Source: an uncultured Ruminococcus sp.
GTDB lineage: Bacteria; Bacillota; Clostridia; Oscillospirales; CAG-272
Length of the DNA stretch: 45,479 nucleotides
Direction: 5' to 3'
Assembly: GCA_900551005.1 (NCBI GenBank)
Contig: URUL01000005.1
Location: forward strand, 1-45,479
Of the stretch, positions 16,208-24,704 are shown one piece after another (position 1 is the stretch's first letter; the number at the start of each line of letters is the position of its first letter). The notes under the pieces are model-generated. The model made no database searches. It was not told where the DNA came from and saw only the letters and a list, made by a program, of their open reading frames with translations. The position numbers were made by a program, and so were the translations under genes.

Positions 16208-17049
16208 AGATCAAATATCTTGGCACCGCCGCCGCGGAAGGAATACCCGCCATCTTCTGCAAGTGTGAAAATTGCAAGCGTGCACGCGCTCTGGGCGGCA
16301 AAAATATACGAACTCGCTCACAGGCACTTATCGACGGTAAAATACTCATAGACTTTCCTGCCGATTCCTATATGCATGAGCTGACATACGGAATTGATTT
16401 TTCCGATATTTCCACACTTCTGATAACGCATGTTCATGAGGATCACTGCTATCTCTCCGAAATGACGAACCGCCGCGCGGGCTTCGCTCATATAGACGAT
16501 GCGCCGCCCCTCACGATCTACGGCTCTGAGGATGTCTATAAGGACTATGCCGAGCATGCGGGAAGCTTTTTTCTGAATGTCCCGAAATCAAGCTGTCATG
16601 CGGTGAATTTCAGTTTTATACAGCCGTATAATCCCGTTGAAATTGAGGGCTATACCGTGACAGCGCTGCGCGCATATCACGGTACGGCGCATCCCTATAT
16701 ATACCTGATCGAGAAGGAAGGAAAGACTCTGCTCTACGCGCATGACACGGATACCTTCCCCGAGGAAACATGGGAATACCTCGTAGAGAACAAGATAAAG
16801 CTGAGCTATGTCTCGCTTGACTGCACCGAAGGCTCAAAGGTCGTCCGTTATCGCGGACATATGTTTATCGACCGCAATATCGAAGTGAGAAAAAGACTTT
16901 GTGAAATCGGTGTCGCAGATGAGAAAACGCTCTTCTGCATAAATCATTTTTCTCACAACGCAATAAACGCCTGCTATGACGATATGAAGCCCGTGGCAGA
17001 TCAAAACGGTTTTCTGCTTTCCTATGACGGAGCGGAATTTGAGTTTTAA
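16204..17049 (+). CDS. metallo-beta-lactamase-fold phosphodiesterase (PhnP-like)
   Basis: 281 residues. The metal-binding motif HVHEDH (76-81) is intact and further His ligands follow (AYHGTAHPYIY, ALLYAHDTD-type region and NHFSHNA). The early cysteine motif IPAIFCKCENCKRAR (residues 14-28) matches the extra zinc site of PhnP-like proteins, which cleave cyclic ribose phosphates. Cytoplasmic. It overlaps the kinase gene by 4 bases and lies 21 bases before the fructosamine-kinase gene. With no C-P lyase genes here, another phosphodiester or cyclic nucleotide substrate is likely. Confidence 0.85.
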   Translation: MKIKYLGTAAAEGIPAIFCKCENCKRARALGGKNIRTRSQALIDGKILIDFPADSYMHELTYGIDFSDISTLLITHVHEDHCYLSEMTNRRAGFAHIDDAPPLTIYGSEDVYKDYAEHAGSFFLNVPKSSCHAVNFSFIQPYNPVEIEGYTVTALRAYHGTAHPYIYLIEKEGKTLLYAHDTDTFPEETWEYLVENKIKLSYVSLDCTEGSKVVRYRGHMFIDRNIEVRKRLCEIGVADEKTLFCINHFSHNAINACYDDMKPVADQNGFLLSYDGAEFEF

Positions 17050-17070
17050 ATGAAAAAGGATATATAAGCC

Positions 17071-17964
17071 ATGAATATTCTCTCGGAAGGAACTTACAAT
17101 GCCGATATAGAAAGCTCAGTTACTGCAAAAACAGGAAAAACGTTTCGTATATCTGAAATCCGGGAAAATAAGACCGGCGCCATGCACGATGCCGCGATAT
17201 TCAAGGGCGAAGGACTGGACGTTTTTGTGAAAATAGGCAAAAACCGCTTTTCTCACGAGCAATTTGATGCGGAAGCTTATGAGCTTGACTATGTACGTGA
17301 GCATACCTCTGTGAGAACGCCGCACGTGATTGATGTCGTTCACCGCGGCGATTCTGCTCTGCTTATACTGGAAGCACTACGCGATGTAAAGCCGGAATCC
17401 AAAAGCGACTGGGAAATTCTCGGGCGCGGACTGGCTGAGATACACAGGACACACAGCCATAAATGCGGCTTTGACCGTCCCACCTTTCTCGGTATATTCA
17501 AGCAGGATAATACTTGGAAGACGTCATGGAGTGAGTTTTACGGCGAGTGCCGTCTCTTCGATACGATGAAAATGGCAGTAGACGCCGGCCATATGAAGCC
17601 GGAAGAATGTGCCGTTATCGAAAAGCTTGCGGGACGTCTGCCGGAGATCTGCCCTCCGCAAAATGAATTTTCACTGCTCCACGGAGATGCATGGTTGGGA
17701 AACCTTATGTTTGACGGCAAGGAGCTTGTCGCTATAGATTGCAGCCTATATTACGGAAACCGCGAAATAGATCTCACCAATGTCGATTTCTTCTGCCCCG
17801 TACCGCAAACCTTCTTTGACGCCTATAACGAGGCGTATCCGATAGAATACGGATTTGAAGAGAGGCGTGACCTATGGAAAATAAATCAGTGGCTCGGTCA
17901 TGTCGCGCTGTTCGGAGAAAAATATATACAAAAGGTCATGGACTGCGCAAAGAAATATCTGTAA
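17071..17964 (+). CDS. fructosamine kinase family protein
   Basis: 297 residues with the aminoglycoside-phosphotransferase fold. The ATP Lys lies in VFVKIG (54), the catalytic loop is LLHGDAWLGN (Asp 206) and the metal Asp is in AIDCSLYYGNREIDL (223). The YYGNREIDLTN stretch and the later GFEERRDLW block are typical of the fructosamine-3-kinase/ketosamine-3-kinase family (YniA group) rather than of true aminoglycoside resistance enzymes. Such kinases phosphorylate sugar adducts on proteins or amino acids so that they break down. It is the third gene of the operon and ends at a strong shared terminator. The exact substrate is not known. Confidence 0.88.
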   Translation: MNILSEGTYNADIESSVTAKTGKTFRISEIRENKTGAMHDAAIFKGEGLDVFVKIGKNRFSHEQFDAEAYELDYVREHTSVRTPHVIDVVHRGDSALLILEALRDVKPESKSDWEILGRGLAEIHRTHSHKCGFDRPTFLGIFKQDNTWKTSWSEFYGECRLFDTMKMAVDAGHMKPEECAVIEKLAGRLPEICPPQNEFSLLHGDAWLGNLMFDGKELVAIDCSLYYGNREIDLTNVDFFCPVPQTFFDAYNEAYPIEYGFEERRDLWKINQWLGHVALFGEKYIQKVMDCAKKYL

Positions 17965-18038
17965 AAATAGCGGAAAAAATCCTGCTTGAAAACATCTGAT
18001 AGGCAAAAGGAAGCCTTCGGACAAACTCGTAAGGACGT

Positions 18039-18076
18039 AAAAAGCGATAGAGAACTTATACTCTCTATCGCTTTTT
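18039..18076. terminator. bidirectional terminator
   Basis: Perfect 15-bp stem (18039-18053 / 18062-18076) starting with AAAAA and ending with TTTTT, between the convergent fructosamine-kinase and DUF4304 genes. Confidence 0.9.
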
Positions 18077-18141
18077 GTATCTTCGTCTGTAATCCGTGCG
18101 CATTTGGAAAGATAAATTGGAATTTATCTAATATATCTATA

Positions 18142-18978
18142 TCACATCGCTTCCCATAAATTCTTCTTCATCCAGCAATTTTCGCATTTTTGTCGTTTGC
18201 AATAACAACCTGTCCAATAGAAAGGAATTTGACCTAACTCACTTAATGGTGTAACTATAATCTTCTCCAATTCGGGCACGACTGTTTTTTGCAAAAATAG
18301 GTCAAATTCGTCATTATCTATAGTCTGCCAATCCATGGGAAACATTCCATCTGGTGCAATTCTTGTATAGTAACAGTCTCCGTAGTCATTTGTTCCATTC
18401 TTTCCTATGTATAGGTTAAAGTAGTATTCATCTGAGTATGCAGATTTTTGTGCATTGAACATGAGGTAGTAGGTGTCAGTAAGTGCATATGTCCATGTGT
18501 TTGCTTTTTTTCTAAAACCGAGCGGCTTTAACTTTGCGTGAATCCGTTGAATAAAAGATTTTCTCTTTTCCTTTGCAAAAAGCAACAAATCATCCTTTTG
18601 TGCACACAGATAAGTGGCATACATTTTTTCCACTTTGCTTCTTGCGATAATTTCATCTGCTTCGTTGCAGATAATCACTTTTTCTCGTATGGTAATGTCT
18701 TCATCAGACACCCCCCATTCAATCAATGCATTTTCGTCACCGACCATTCGTGTAAATGCAGTAGATGCATAACCGTAGGTAACTTCAACATAAGATTTGT
18801 TTCCCTGTAAATTCACAATAAAGGCTGTTAATTCTGTCATAGGTTTGTAGAAATACCAATGCCAAGATGAGGATTGGCGCTCAGTTGGTTCACGCATATT
18901 AAATGCCAATATCTCGGTGCGGTATTTCTCCATTTTTGCGTGAATATCACTCGGTAACGATTTTGATTCAGTTGCCAT
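18142..18978 (-). CDS. DUF4304-containing protein of unknown function
   Basis: 278 residues, probably cytoplasmic. The C-terminal half (from about residue 140) fits the DUF4304 pattern: a helix, then LKPLGFRKKANTWTYALTD, then FNAQKSAYSDEYYFNLYIG with an NGTND turn. The N-terminal half is not recognised. The extreme C-terminus has a cysteine group (CYCKRQKCENC) that could bind metal. The ATG at 18978 follows a near-perfect AAGGAGGTG. The gene is visibly richer in A and T, and uses more A/T-ending codons, than its neighbours, which suggests recent transfer. It is a single-gene unit with its own promoter. Function unknown; DUF4304 proteins often occur as isolated accessory genes. Confidence 0.8.
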   Translation of the reverse strand: MATESKSLPSDIHAKMEKYRTEILAFNMREPTERQSSSWHWYFYKPMTELTAFIVNLQGNKSYVEVTYGYASTAFTRMVGDENALIEWGVSDEDITIREKVIICNEADEIIARSKVEKMYATYLCAQKDDLLLFAKEKRKSFIQRIHAKLKPLGFRKKANTWTYALTDTYYLMFNAQKSAYSDEYYFNLYIGKNGTNDYGDCYYTRIAPDGMFPMDWQTIDNDEFDLFLQKTVVPELEKIIVTPLSELGQIPFYWTGCYCKRQKCENCWMKKNLWEAM

Positions 18979-19020
18979 TTTTACAGCACCTCCTTCGTCA
19001 AATTCCGATTTTTCGCACTC

Positions 19021-19049
19021 ATTATATCAAAAATACTACTTAAAGCCAA
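19021..19049 (-). promoter_or_regulatory. promoter of the DUF4304 gene
   Basis: Minus strand: -35 TTGGCT (19044-19049), 17-base spacer, -10 TATAAT (19021-19026). Confidence 0.7.
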
Positions 19050-19099
19050 GGACAATCGGTTTTCTTCGCAACCTCTCTTGTGGCTTCTTCGAAAATTTT

Positions 19100-19133
19100 A
19101 TACATTTGTATTTGATAAATTATACATCTGTAT
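19100..19133 (+). repeat. two copies of the short motif (ATACATTTGTAT and ATACATCTGTAT)
   Basis: Two copies (19100-19111 and 19122-19133) with a third, partial one (TATATTTGTATA) directly behind. They lie at the 3' end of the GNAT gene, whose stop codon is inside the second copy. Confidence 0.5.
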
Positions 19134-19641
19134 ATTTGTATACGCGCGAGTACAGCAGATGCTTTAGCTGTTTGAACTCTTCCTCGCTTATCTTGCCGCC
19201 GCTTGTCATGATGAGAAGCGATATCGAAGCGCGTCCCTTTGAGATGGGTGGCTGCATATACGGATACGGATTCAGGAAAAACCCATTTCGCTCATAGAAG
19301 CATATTCGCCGCCTTGCCATATCATTTTCAGGCGGCTCTACCTCGAGGCATATCGGCTTGTCAAAAAGCGCCCTGAGGTCGCAAAGCATAGAAGCTCCGA
19401 TACCTCCTCCGCGAAGCCTTCCCTCCACGGCAAAGTGCTCTATATAAAGCACATCTTGGAGATCCCATACCGCGAGAAAACCGGCTGTTTCCTTTTCTTC
19501 GCGTCTCACGTAAATGCGATACGCGGGATCTGAAAAGAGCTCTCGCTGTTCTTCCCGCGGGCGAAATTCCTCCTTGGAAAAGCTCTGCTCCATGAGGGAA
19601 TACACCTCGTCAAAATCTTTCAGATCAAGTAGTTCAAGCAT
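19120..19641 (-). CDS. GNAT family N-acetyltransferase
   Basis: 173 residues of the Gcn5-related acetyltransferase fold. Central strands are GFLAVWDLQDVLYIEHFAV, and the acetyl-CoA loop reads RGGGIGASML (near residue 78). The motif B region ends in RICFYERNGFFLNPYPYMQPP, common in one group of Firmicutes GNATs. Substrate unknown. The start at 19641 (ATG with AGAGGA 5 bases upstream) is preferred over an in-frame TTG at 19659, which would lie inside the terminator stem of the upstream gene. It follows the M28 peptidase gene on the same strand but is separated from it by that hairpin. Confidence 0.85.
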   Translation of the reverse strand: MLELLDLKDFDEVYSLMEQSFSKEEFRPREEQRELFSDPAYRIYVRREEKETAGFLAVWDLQDVLYIEHFAVEGRLRGGGIGASMLCDLRALFDKPICLEVEPPENDMARRRICFYERNGFFLNPYPYMQPPISKGRASISLLIMTSGGKISEEEFKQLKHLLYSRVYKYTDV

Positions 19642-19657
19642 TTTATCCTCTTTTATC

Positions 19658-19692
19658 AAAAAGCCTTTTTCCCTTGCGGAAAGAGGCTTTTT
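19658..19692 (-). terminator. terminator between the M28 peptidase and GNAT genes
   Basis: 15-bp stem with one mismatch or wobble (19658-19672 / 19678-19692), AAAAAGCC at one end and GGCTTTTT at the other. It stops, or attenuates, transcription into the GNAT gene. Confidence 0.8.
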
Positions 19693-19699
19693 AAATTTT

Positions 19700-19711
19700 A
19701 TACTTTTGTAT
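19700..19711 (+). repeat. short motif ATACTTTTGTAT
   Basis: Another of the six motif copies, between the hairpin 19658-19692 and the stop codon of the M28 peptidase gene. Confidence 0.45.
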
Positions 19712-20967
19712 TATTTTTTCTTCATCAGGTATTTGTCGACCTTCTCCACTATGTTGTCGGGAATCTTCTTATCTATTGGGAAAAAGGCGGCATTTATAAC
19801 TCTATCCGAGAATGTGGCAACAAAGCCGGTCGTGCGTTCAAGACTCTCACCGCTGAGGATCGAGATCACATCGTGACGGCAATGTATCTGCGATGAGCCC
19901 GGGGCGGCACGGCGCATGAAATTTACACCGGGAACGCCCTTGTCCGCGAAAGGAATCGAATCCGAGGAATAGATATCCTGATTTACACTCATCGGATACC
20001 CAAGCTCTTTATAGAGATAAGTGATCGCATGGCAAAGACTCTCTTCACCGGTGACGACGGCGGCATCTCTGCCGAGGATGGGACCTGCCATATCTATATT
20101 GATGCAAAGACGTATTTTCTCAAGCTCAGACTCATGAGCGGCGATATATGCCTTGCTTCCGAGAAGCCCACGCTCCTCAGAGCCGCACCAGATAAAGCGA
20201 ACCGTGCGCTTCGGAGCATTCTCCGTATAATGGCGAAGCAGCTCAAGAAGCATGACGCTTCCCGAAGAATTATCGAAATATCCCTCGGAAAAAACAACCG
20301 AATCGTAATGCGCCGTATAAACTATGACCTCATCGGGATATTTCGTTCCCACAACATCATATATGACATTCTGAGATTCCGCTTCTCCCTCTTCCTGCGC
20401 GAGAGTTATCTTTGCCTTGGTCGGGTGCATGGGGACAAGCTCTATGGCATCCTTTATCTTAATGCAAACGCCGGGAATCTGACCCGCCTCCAGGTGTTTG
20501 GCGCGAAGCATGCGCTCGTCCATATCCGTTTCCTCATCCTTATCGAGGAAGGTTCCGCAGGTGCATACAAAGCCCGCAACGCCCGCCTTGCAAAGCTTCT
20601 CATATGAAGAATATCCCATGCCGCCCGCGACAAGGACTATTTTTCCCTTCACATCTGCGAGATCAATTTCATCGAAGCCCTCGATATATGCAAAATCCGC
20701 CTCGAGTCCGTTTTCGGCGGCATTGCCCGAAAATCCATAGCCTGTCGCCTCTATCTCCTTTTTGAAAGGCTCCGTTATTTCAAATTTCACTTTTTTTATC
20801 TCATACCTCGGCGCCATGAATGTCTCGACAACAGGTTCTTTTCCCGTGATCGTCCTTATCTCATCGGAGATGATCTCTGCGCCCTTTTTCTCGCCTTCAA
20901 AGGTGGAAAGTCTTACAAATCCAAGCTTTTCCAGCATGGAATACATTCTTTTTCCCGAAATTGCCAT
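19711..20967 (-). CDS. M28 family zinc aminopeptidase
   Basis: 418 residues. Zinc and catalytic residues of the M28 family are visible: TAHYDSV (His and Asp), GYFDNSSG (bridging Asp), WCGSEERGLLGS (catalytic Glu pair), NIDMAGP (Asp) and the final His in QIHCRHD. A protease-associated (PA) insert, with VKGKIVLVAGGMGYSSYEKLCKAG, lies near residues 105-140. No signal peptide is visible, so it probably works in the cytoplasm on peptides. GAGGAGG lies 10 bases upstream of ATG 20967. It has its own promoter. Confidence 0.9.
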   Translation of the reverse strand: MAISGKRMYSMLEKLGFVRLSTFEGEKKGAEIISDEIRTITGKEPVVETFMAPRYEIKKVKFEITEPFKKEIEATGYGFSGNAAENGLEADFAYIEGFDEIDLADVKGKIVLVAGGMGYSSYEKLCKAGVAGFVCTCGTFLDKDEETDMDERMLRAKHLEAGQIPGVCIKIKDAIELVPMHPTKAKITLAQEEGEAESQNVIYDVVGTKYPDEVIVYTAHYDSVVFSEGYFDNSSGSVMLLELLRHYTENAPKRTVRFIWCGSEERGLLGSKAYIAAHESELEKIRLCINIDMAGPILGRDAAVVTGEESLCHAITYLYKELGYPMSVNQDIYSSDSIPFADKGVPGVNFMRRAAPGSSQIHCRHDVISILSGESLERTTGFVATFSDRVINAAFFPIDKKIPDNIVEKVDKYLMKKK

Positions 20968-21003
20968 AGAAGCATTTCCTCCTCAAATTATACTACGTCT
21001 GTT

Positions 21004-21032
21004 ATTGTACCTCTTTCAAAACGCAATGTCAA
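21004..21032 (-). promoter_or_regulatory. promoter of the M28 peptidase gene
   Basis: Minus strand: -35 TTGACA (21027-21032), 17-base spacer, -10 TACAAT (21004-21009). Confidence 0.8.
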
Positions 21033-21084
21033 GTTTATTCGGAAATTATCGGCACTTTATTTTTTCCGAAGTTTCAAAAAAGCA

Positions 21085-21113
21085 TTGCTTTTTCATCTCA
21101 TTTCTGCTATACT
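21085..21113 (+). promoter_or_regulatory. promoter of the polysaccharide deacetylase operon
   Basis: -35 TTGCTT (21085-21090), 17-base spacer, -10 TATACT (21108-21113). Confidence 0.65.
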
Positions 21114-21156
21114 GAATATAATTCAAATTTATTTTTTAAAAAAGAGGTAATCGATC

Positions 21157-21969
21157 ATGATAAGAACAGACAGGTTCAAGGACGGAAAACAGCATATCGT
21201 AACCATGAGCTATGACGACGGACCCGAGTCAGACATCAAGCTCATCGAGATATTCAATAAATACGGCGTAAAGGGCACATTCAATCTCATTTCAAACTCG
21301 TTCAATAACCCGAATAACTGGCTTCAGCCGAAGGACGTTCCCACCGTGTATGCAGGGCATGAAATCGCCTGCCATACGGTTACCCATCCCCATCTCGAAT
21401 TTCTGACTCCCAAGGCGCAGTATGATGAGCTGATGAACTGCCGTCTCGCGCTTGAAAAGGCGAGTGGGCAGATAGTGCGCGGTCTCGCCTTTCCCTTCGG
21501 AACATGGAGCGATGAGACAATTACGGCGATGAAAACGGCAGGACTTGTATACAGCCGTGCCACATCGTCTACATATTCATTCCGTTTTCCGAATGATTTC
21601 ATGGTATGGCAACCCACAAGCCATCACAATCAATGCATGGAAACTGTAGACCAGCTCATTTATAACATAACAAAGGCACCGTGGCGCGTCGGCTCACTGC
21701 TCTATATCTGGGGACACAGCTATGAGTTCCGCCCGCAGAACGACAACAACTGGGAGCTTATCGAGACAGTCTGCCAAAAGCTTGCCGAGGTTTCCGACAA
21801 AATATGGTTTGCCACGAATATAGAGGTCGTGGACTACAAGAAAGCGATATCTCAGATCCAGATTTCCGCCGATGAAAAGATCATCCGCAATCCCACTGCC
21901 ATAGACCTTTGGGTTTCCTGCGATAACGAACCGCTGAAGATTGCCGCCGGCGAGACGGTAACGCTCTGA
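21157..21969 (+). CDS. polysaccharide deacetylase (NodB-like) family protein
   Basis: 270 residues, carbohydrate esterase family 4 fold. Motif 1 is SYDDGPESD (the catalytic and metal Asp pair, near residue 19) and motif 2 is CHTVTHPHL (the H-x3-H metal pair, near 73). A third motif follows at RGLAFPFGTWSDE. No signal peptide or membrane anchor is seen, so the substrate may be a soluble sugar or N-acetyl compound rather than peptidoglycan. The stop codon overlaps the start of the ylmH-like gene by one base. Confidence 0.88.
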   Translation: MIRTDRFKDGKQHIVTMSYDDGPESDIKLIEIFNKYGVKGTFNLISNSFNNPNNWLQPKDVPTVYAGHEIACHTVTHPHLEFLTPKAQYDELMNCRLALEKASGQIVRGLAFPFGTWSDETITAMKTAGLVYSRATSSTYSFRFPNDFMVWQPTSHHNQCMETVDQLIYNITKAPWRVGSLLYIWGHSYEFRPQNDNNWELIETVCQKLAEVSDKIWFATNIEVVDYKKAISQIQISADEKIIRNPTAIDLWVSCDNEPLKIAAGETVTL

Positions 21970-22733
21970 TGACGGAAGACGAGCTCCTCCGCGCACGGAT
22001 ACTCGACAAGATTCGAGAATCCTCAGAAAACTACTGCGCGGCATTTACGCCTTTTCTTGATGCCGCTTCCTGCGCGCTCGCCGTGTCCGTCTGCAAAAAA
22101 GAGCATGCCCGATATGAGCTTTACGGAGGATACAATGAAGCGGAGAGAAGAATCTGCATCATTCTGCCGGATTATGCAGAAAGTTTTTCCGATTGCTTCT
22201 CCGAAGAGGATTTCCCCGTCTGTATAATCCGCGCCGTAAATAAAAATCCCGCAAGAGCGCTCTCTCACAGGGATTTTCTCGGTTCTCTCATGTCACTTGG
22301 GATAAAGCGCGAAAATATAGGCGATATCATCGTCTGCAATGACGGCGCAGATATCATAACCATGCGTCAAACGGCGCTCTTCTTGAAGGAAAATTTTGAA
22401 AAAGCAGGAAACTGCCCGATAGAAACAGATATCGCGCCGATAGACAGCCTGCGCACGCCCCAGTCAAAAATCGAAGAAAAGCGCGATACCGTCGCATCGC
22501 CGCGGCTTGATAATATCATCTCAGCCGCCTTTGATATTTCGCGTTCATCAGCGGCACAAGCCATATCGGAAGGTCTTATATTCGTAAACGACGAAGCGGC
22601 GGAAAAAGCCGACAGACAGATCGCGGAAGGATCGAAAATAGTCCTTCGCGGAAAGGGCAAGGTCATTCTGCGCAAATTTTGCGGGGAAAGCCGAAAAGGC
22701 AGACTGATCGTCATTTTTGACAAGTATATTTAA
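21969..22733 (+). CDS. ylmH: YlmH-like S4-domain RNA-binding protein
   Basis: 254 residues. It has the YlmH layout: an N-terminal domain with ICIILPDYAE and ALSHRDFLGSLMSLGIKRENIGDI (near 95-125), then a C-terminal S4 RNA-binding domain (RLDNIISAAFDISRSSAAQAI, near 178-200, up to GSKIVLRGKGK). YlmH homologues bind ribosomal RNA and help recycle stalled large subunits; in many Firmicutes they sit in the cell-division gene cluster, which is not the case here. Translation is coupled to the deacetylase gene (TGATG). Confidence 0.88.
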   Translation: MTEDELLRARILDKIRESSENYCAAFTPFLDAASCALAVSVCKKEHARYELYGGYNEAERRICIILPDYAESFSDCFSEEDFPVCIIRAVNKNPARALSHRDFLGSLMSLGIKRENIGDIIVCNDGADIITMRQTALFLKENFEKAGNCPIETDIAPIDSLRTPQSKIEEKRDTVASPRLDNIISAAFDISRSSAAQAISEGLIFVNDEAAEKADRQIAEGSKIVLRGKGKVILRKFCGESRKGRLIVIFDKYI

Positions 22734-22738
22734 TTTTA

Positions 22739-22750
22739 ATACATTTGTAT
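22739..22750 (+). repeat. short motif ATACATTTGTAT
   Basis: Motif copy between the ylmH stop (22733) and the rlmA ribosome binding site. A TTGACA at the end of ylmH (22718-22723) stands 17 bases before TACATT, so the motif may overlap the -10 box of an internal promoter. Confidence 0.45.
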
Positions 22751-22768
22751 AAATAGGAGGAATACACC

Positions 22769-23593
22769 TTGAGATCAAGCTTTTGCTGTCCTGTCTGCGG
22801 TGCCGCTCTCGAGCGGAGCGAAAAGACGCTTTCATGCGAAAACAGGCATAGCTTTGACATAGCAAAAAAGGGATATGTAAACCTCCTGCTATCTCAGAAG
22901 TCAAAAGATAAGCGGCATGGTGATGACAGCGCCATGATAACAGCGCGCCGCGATTTTCTTGATCTCGGGTATTATCTTCCTCTCTGCGAGGCGACTGTGA
23001 AAGAGGTGCTGTCACGGGCAAAAAGCGGCGATACTCTCCTTGACTGCGGTTGCGGCGAATGCTACTATACATCGGCTGTCATGCGAGAAGCTGAGAAATC
23101 CGGACTCTCGCTCACGGCGCTCGGAATAGATATTTCCCGCGACGCCCTGATATACGGTGCCAAACGATGCCGCGATATCGAGCTCTCCGCGGCAAGTATT
23201 TTCTCGCTTCCGATAGCGGACGGCAACGTCGATATAATAATGAATATGTTCGCTCCGTGCGCCTCAGATGAATTTTCGCGTGTGATGCGACGCGGCGGCA
23301 CGATGGTTCATGTCTATCCGAGAGAAAAGCACCTTTTTGAACTGAAAAGGGCGATATACGATACGCCCTATGAAAACGACGTTGAAACGGCTGATCTCAG
23401 CGGCTTCCGTTTCATTTCGGAAAAACGCCTTACCTACCGCTTCACACTGAGAGAGCAAAATGAGATCCACAACCTTTTCATGATGACACCTTATTATTAC
23501 AAAACATCAAAAGAAGGGCAGGCACGAGCGGCAGCGCTCGACTCTCTCGAAGTGACGGCAGACTTTGCAATCGCCGTTTATGAAAAGTTGTAA
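22769..23593 (+). CDS. rlmA: 23S rRNA (guanine) methyltransferase, RlmA family
   Basis: 274 residues. The N-terminal zinc finger CCPVCGAAL...CENRHSFD and the following AKKGYVNLLL block are diagnostic of RlmA-type enzymes, which methylate N1 of a guanine in helix 35 of 23S rRNA (G745 in Gram-negatives, G748 in Gram-positives). The SAM motif I is DCGCGECYYT (near 91). It uses a TTG start 8 bases after AGGAGG (22755-22760). It follows ylmH by 35 bases and may belong to the same operon; both act on the large ribosomal subunit. Confidence 0.9.
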   Translation: MRSSFCCPVCGAALERSEKTLSCENRHSFDIAKKGYVNLLLSQKSKDKRHGDDSAMITARRDFLDLGYYLPLCEATVKEVLSRAKSGDTLLDCGCGECYYTSAVMREAEKSGLSLTALGIDISRDALIYGAKRCRDIELSAASIFSLPIADGNVDIIMNMFAPCASDEFSRVMRRGGTMVHVYPREKHLFELKRAIYDTPYENDVETADLSGFRFISEKRLTYRFTLREQNEIHNLFMMTPYYYKTSKEGQARAAALDSLEVTADFAIAVYEKL

Positions 23594-23604
23594 GTTTCTG
23601 CATA

Positions 23605-23633
23605 TTGACATTACGGTTATTTTGTATTAGAAT
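23605..23633 (+). promoter_or_regulatory. promoter of the amidase gene
   Basis: -35 TTGACA (23605-23610), 17-base spacer, -10 TAGAAT (23628-23633). The expected transcription start (about 23640) excludes the in-frame ATG at 23636. Confidence 0.85.
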
Positions 23634-23662
23634 ATATGAGCAAAGAAAAAACGGAGGCGGAA

Positions 23663-24541
23663 ATGAGCCAAAAACGAAAAAAAGTCAAATATGCCAATAC
23701 GTTTTTTTCGCAGTTTGTAAAGCTTCTCTGCCTCGTACTGGTAGTGATGATTGCCGTCGTTATCCTGAAAAGGAGCGGCGACACACCTGCCATAAATACC
23801 AAGACAGACACTTCCCCCGTCAGCACTTCGACGGGAAGCGCTTCGACGGGAAGCACGACGACTACGGCAAGCATAACCGAGACAACCGTGACGCCCTCAT
23901 CTGCCAGCAAGGAAACGACCGTTTCAACGGCGACGACAAAAACGACAGTATCTGCCACGACAACGACTGCGGCGACGACGACGCGTGAGCCCGGCTACAT
24001 AACGAAGATCCCGACTGACTCAGAGATGAGTACACTGATAACAGACAAGCTACTCGATATTAATCAGTATTCCCGACCGGCAAATAAATATCTCGACCCC
24101 GGTGTGAAGCGTGAAAAGATCACGACCATAGTCATTCATTACGTTGCCAATCCGGGAACGAGTGCCATAAACAATCGCAACTACTTCAATAACATTCCCA
24201 AAAATGAAAAGATATACGCAGGTGCGCATTACATAGTCGGGCTGAGCGGAGAAATCATCCGCTGTATTCCCGATAATGAGATCGCTTACCATGCGGGAAA
24301 AGCGGAAGTAAACGCCTGCTCCATCGGCATCGAAGTCTGCCATCCCGACAAGACGGGAAAATTCAACTATCAAACATATCTTTCCCTGCTGAAGCTTGTC
24401 TCATGGCTCTGCGACAAATACGATATAACGTATGACAATGTCATCCGCCACTATGACGTCACGGGAAAAGCCTGCCCCATCTACTATATAAACTACCCCT
24501 CCGAATGGAAGAAGTTCAAGGACAGACTCATCTTCAACTAA
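23663..24541 (+). CDS. membrane-anchored N-acetylmuramoyl-L-alanine amidase
   Basis: 292 residues. A short basic N-terminus is followed by one hydrophobic segment (near 18-36), so the protein is anchored and the rest lies outside. A linker of about 70 residues very rich in Thr and Ser (roughly 45-110) spans the cell wall. The C-terminal Amidase_2 domain has the zinc ligands in IVIHYVAN and IRHYDVTGKACP, plus the YHAGKAEVNACSIGIE block. It cuts the bond between MurNAc and the stem peptide. The start at 23663 has GGAGGCGG directly upstream. A terminator follows. Confidence 0.9.
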   Translation: MSQKRKKVKYANTFFSQFVKLLCLVLVVMIAVVILKRSGDTPAINTKTDTSPVSTSTGSASTGSTTTTASITETTVTPSSASKETTVSTATTKTTVSATTTTAATTTREPGYITKIPTDSEMSTLITDKLLDINQYSRPANKYLDPGVKREKITTIVIHYVANPGTSAINNRNYFNNIPKNEKIYAGAHYIVGLSGEIIRCIPDNEIAYHAGKAEVNACSIGIEVCHPDKTGKFNYQTYLSLLKLVSWLCDKYDITYDNVIRHYDVTGKACPIYYINYPSEWKKFKDRLIFN

Positions 24542-24550
24542 ACAGTTCAA

Positions 24551-24582
24551 GGAGCGCGGCTCTCAAAAAGGGCATGCGCTCC
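24551..24582 (+). terminator. terminator of the amidase gene
   Basis: Stem GGAGCGC/GCGCTCC (24551-24557 / 24576-24582) followed by CGTTTTTC. Confidence 0.7.
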
Positions 24583-24620
24583 CGTTTTTCGATAAAACAA
24601 AGAAAGTTATAAAAAATCTA

Positions 24621-24649
24621 TTGCTTTTGTTCCCTAATTATAATATAAT
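24621..24649 (+). promoter_or_regulatory. promoter of the ABC exporter operon
   Basis: -35 TTGCTT (24621-24626), 17-base spacer, -10 TATAAT (24644-24649), in a very AT-rich stretch. Confidence 0.65.
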
Positions 24650-24704
24650 ATATAATTGCATTATATAATTTCTCCCCATACATTTTTGAGAAAGGATAAG
24701 TTGT

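Noticed and set aside
22739..22750. TACATTTGTA as a CopY/BlaI-type operator
   Set aside because: The pattern fits, but no such regulator or copper/beta-lactam gene is in the window, and most copies sit behind genes rather than in promoters. It is kept only as an unexplained motif.
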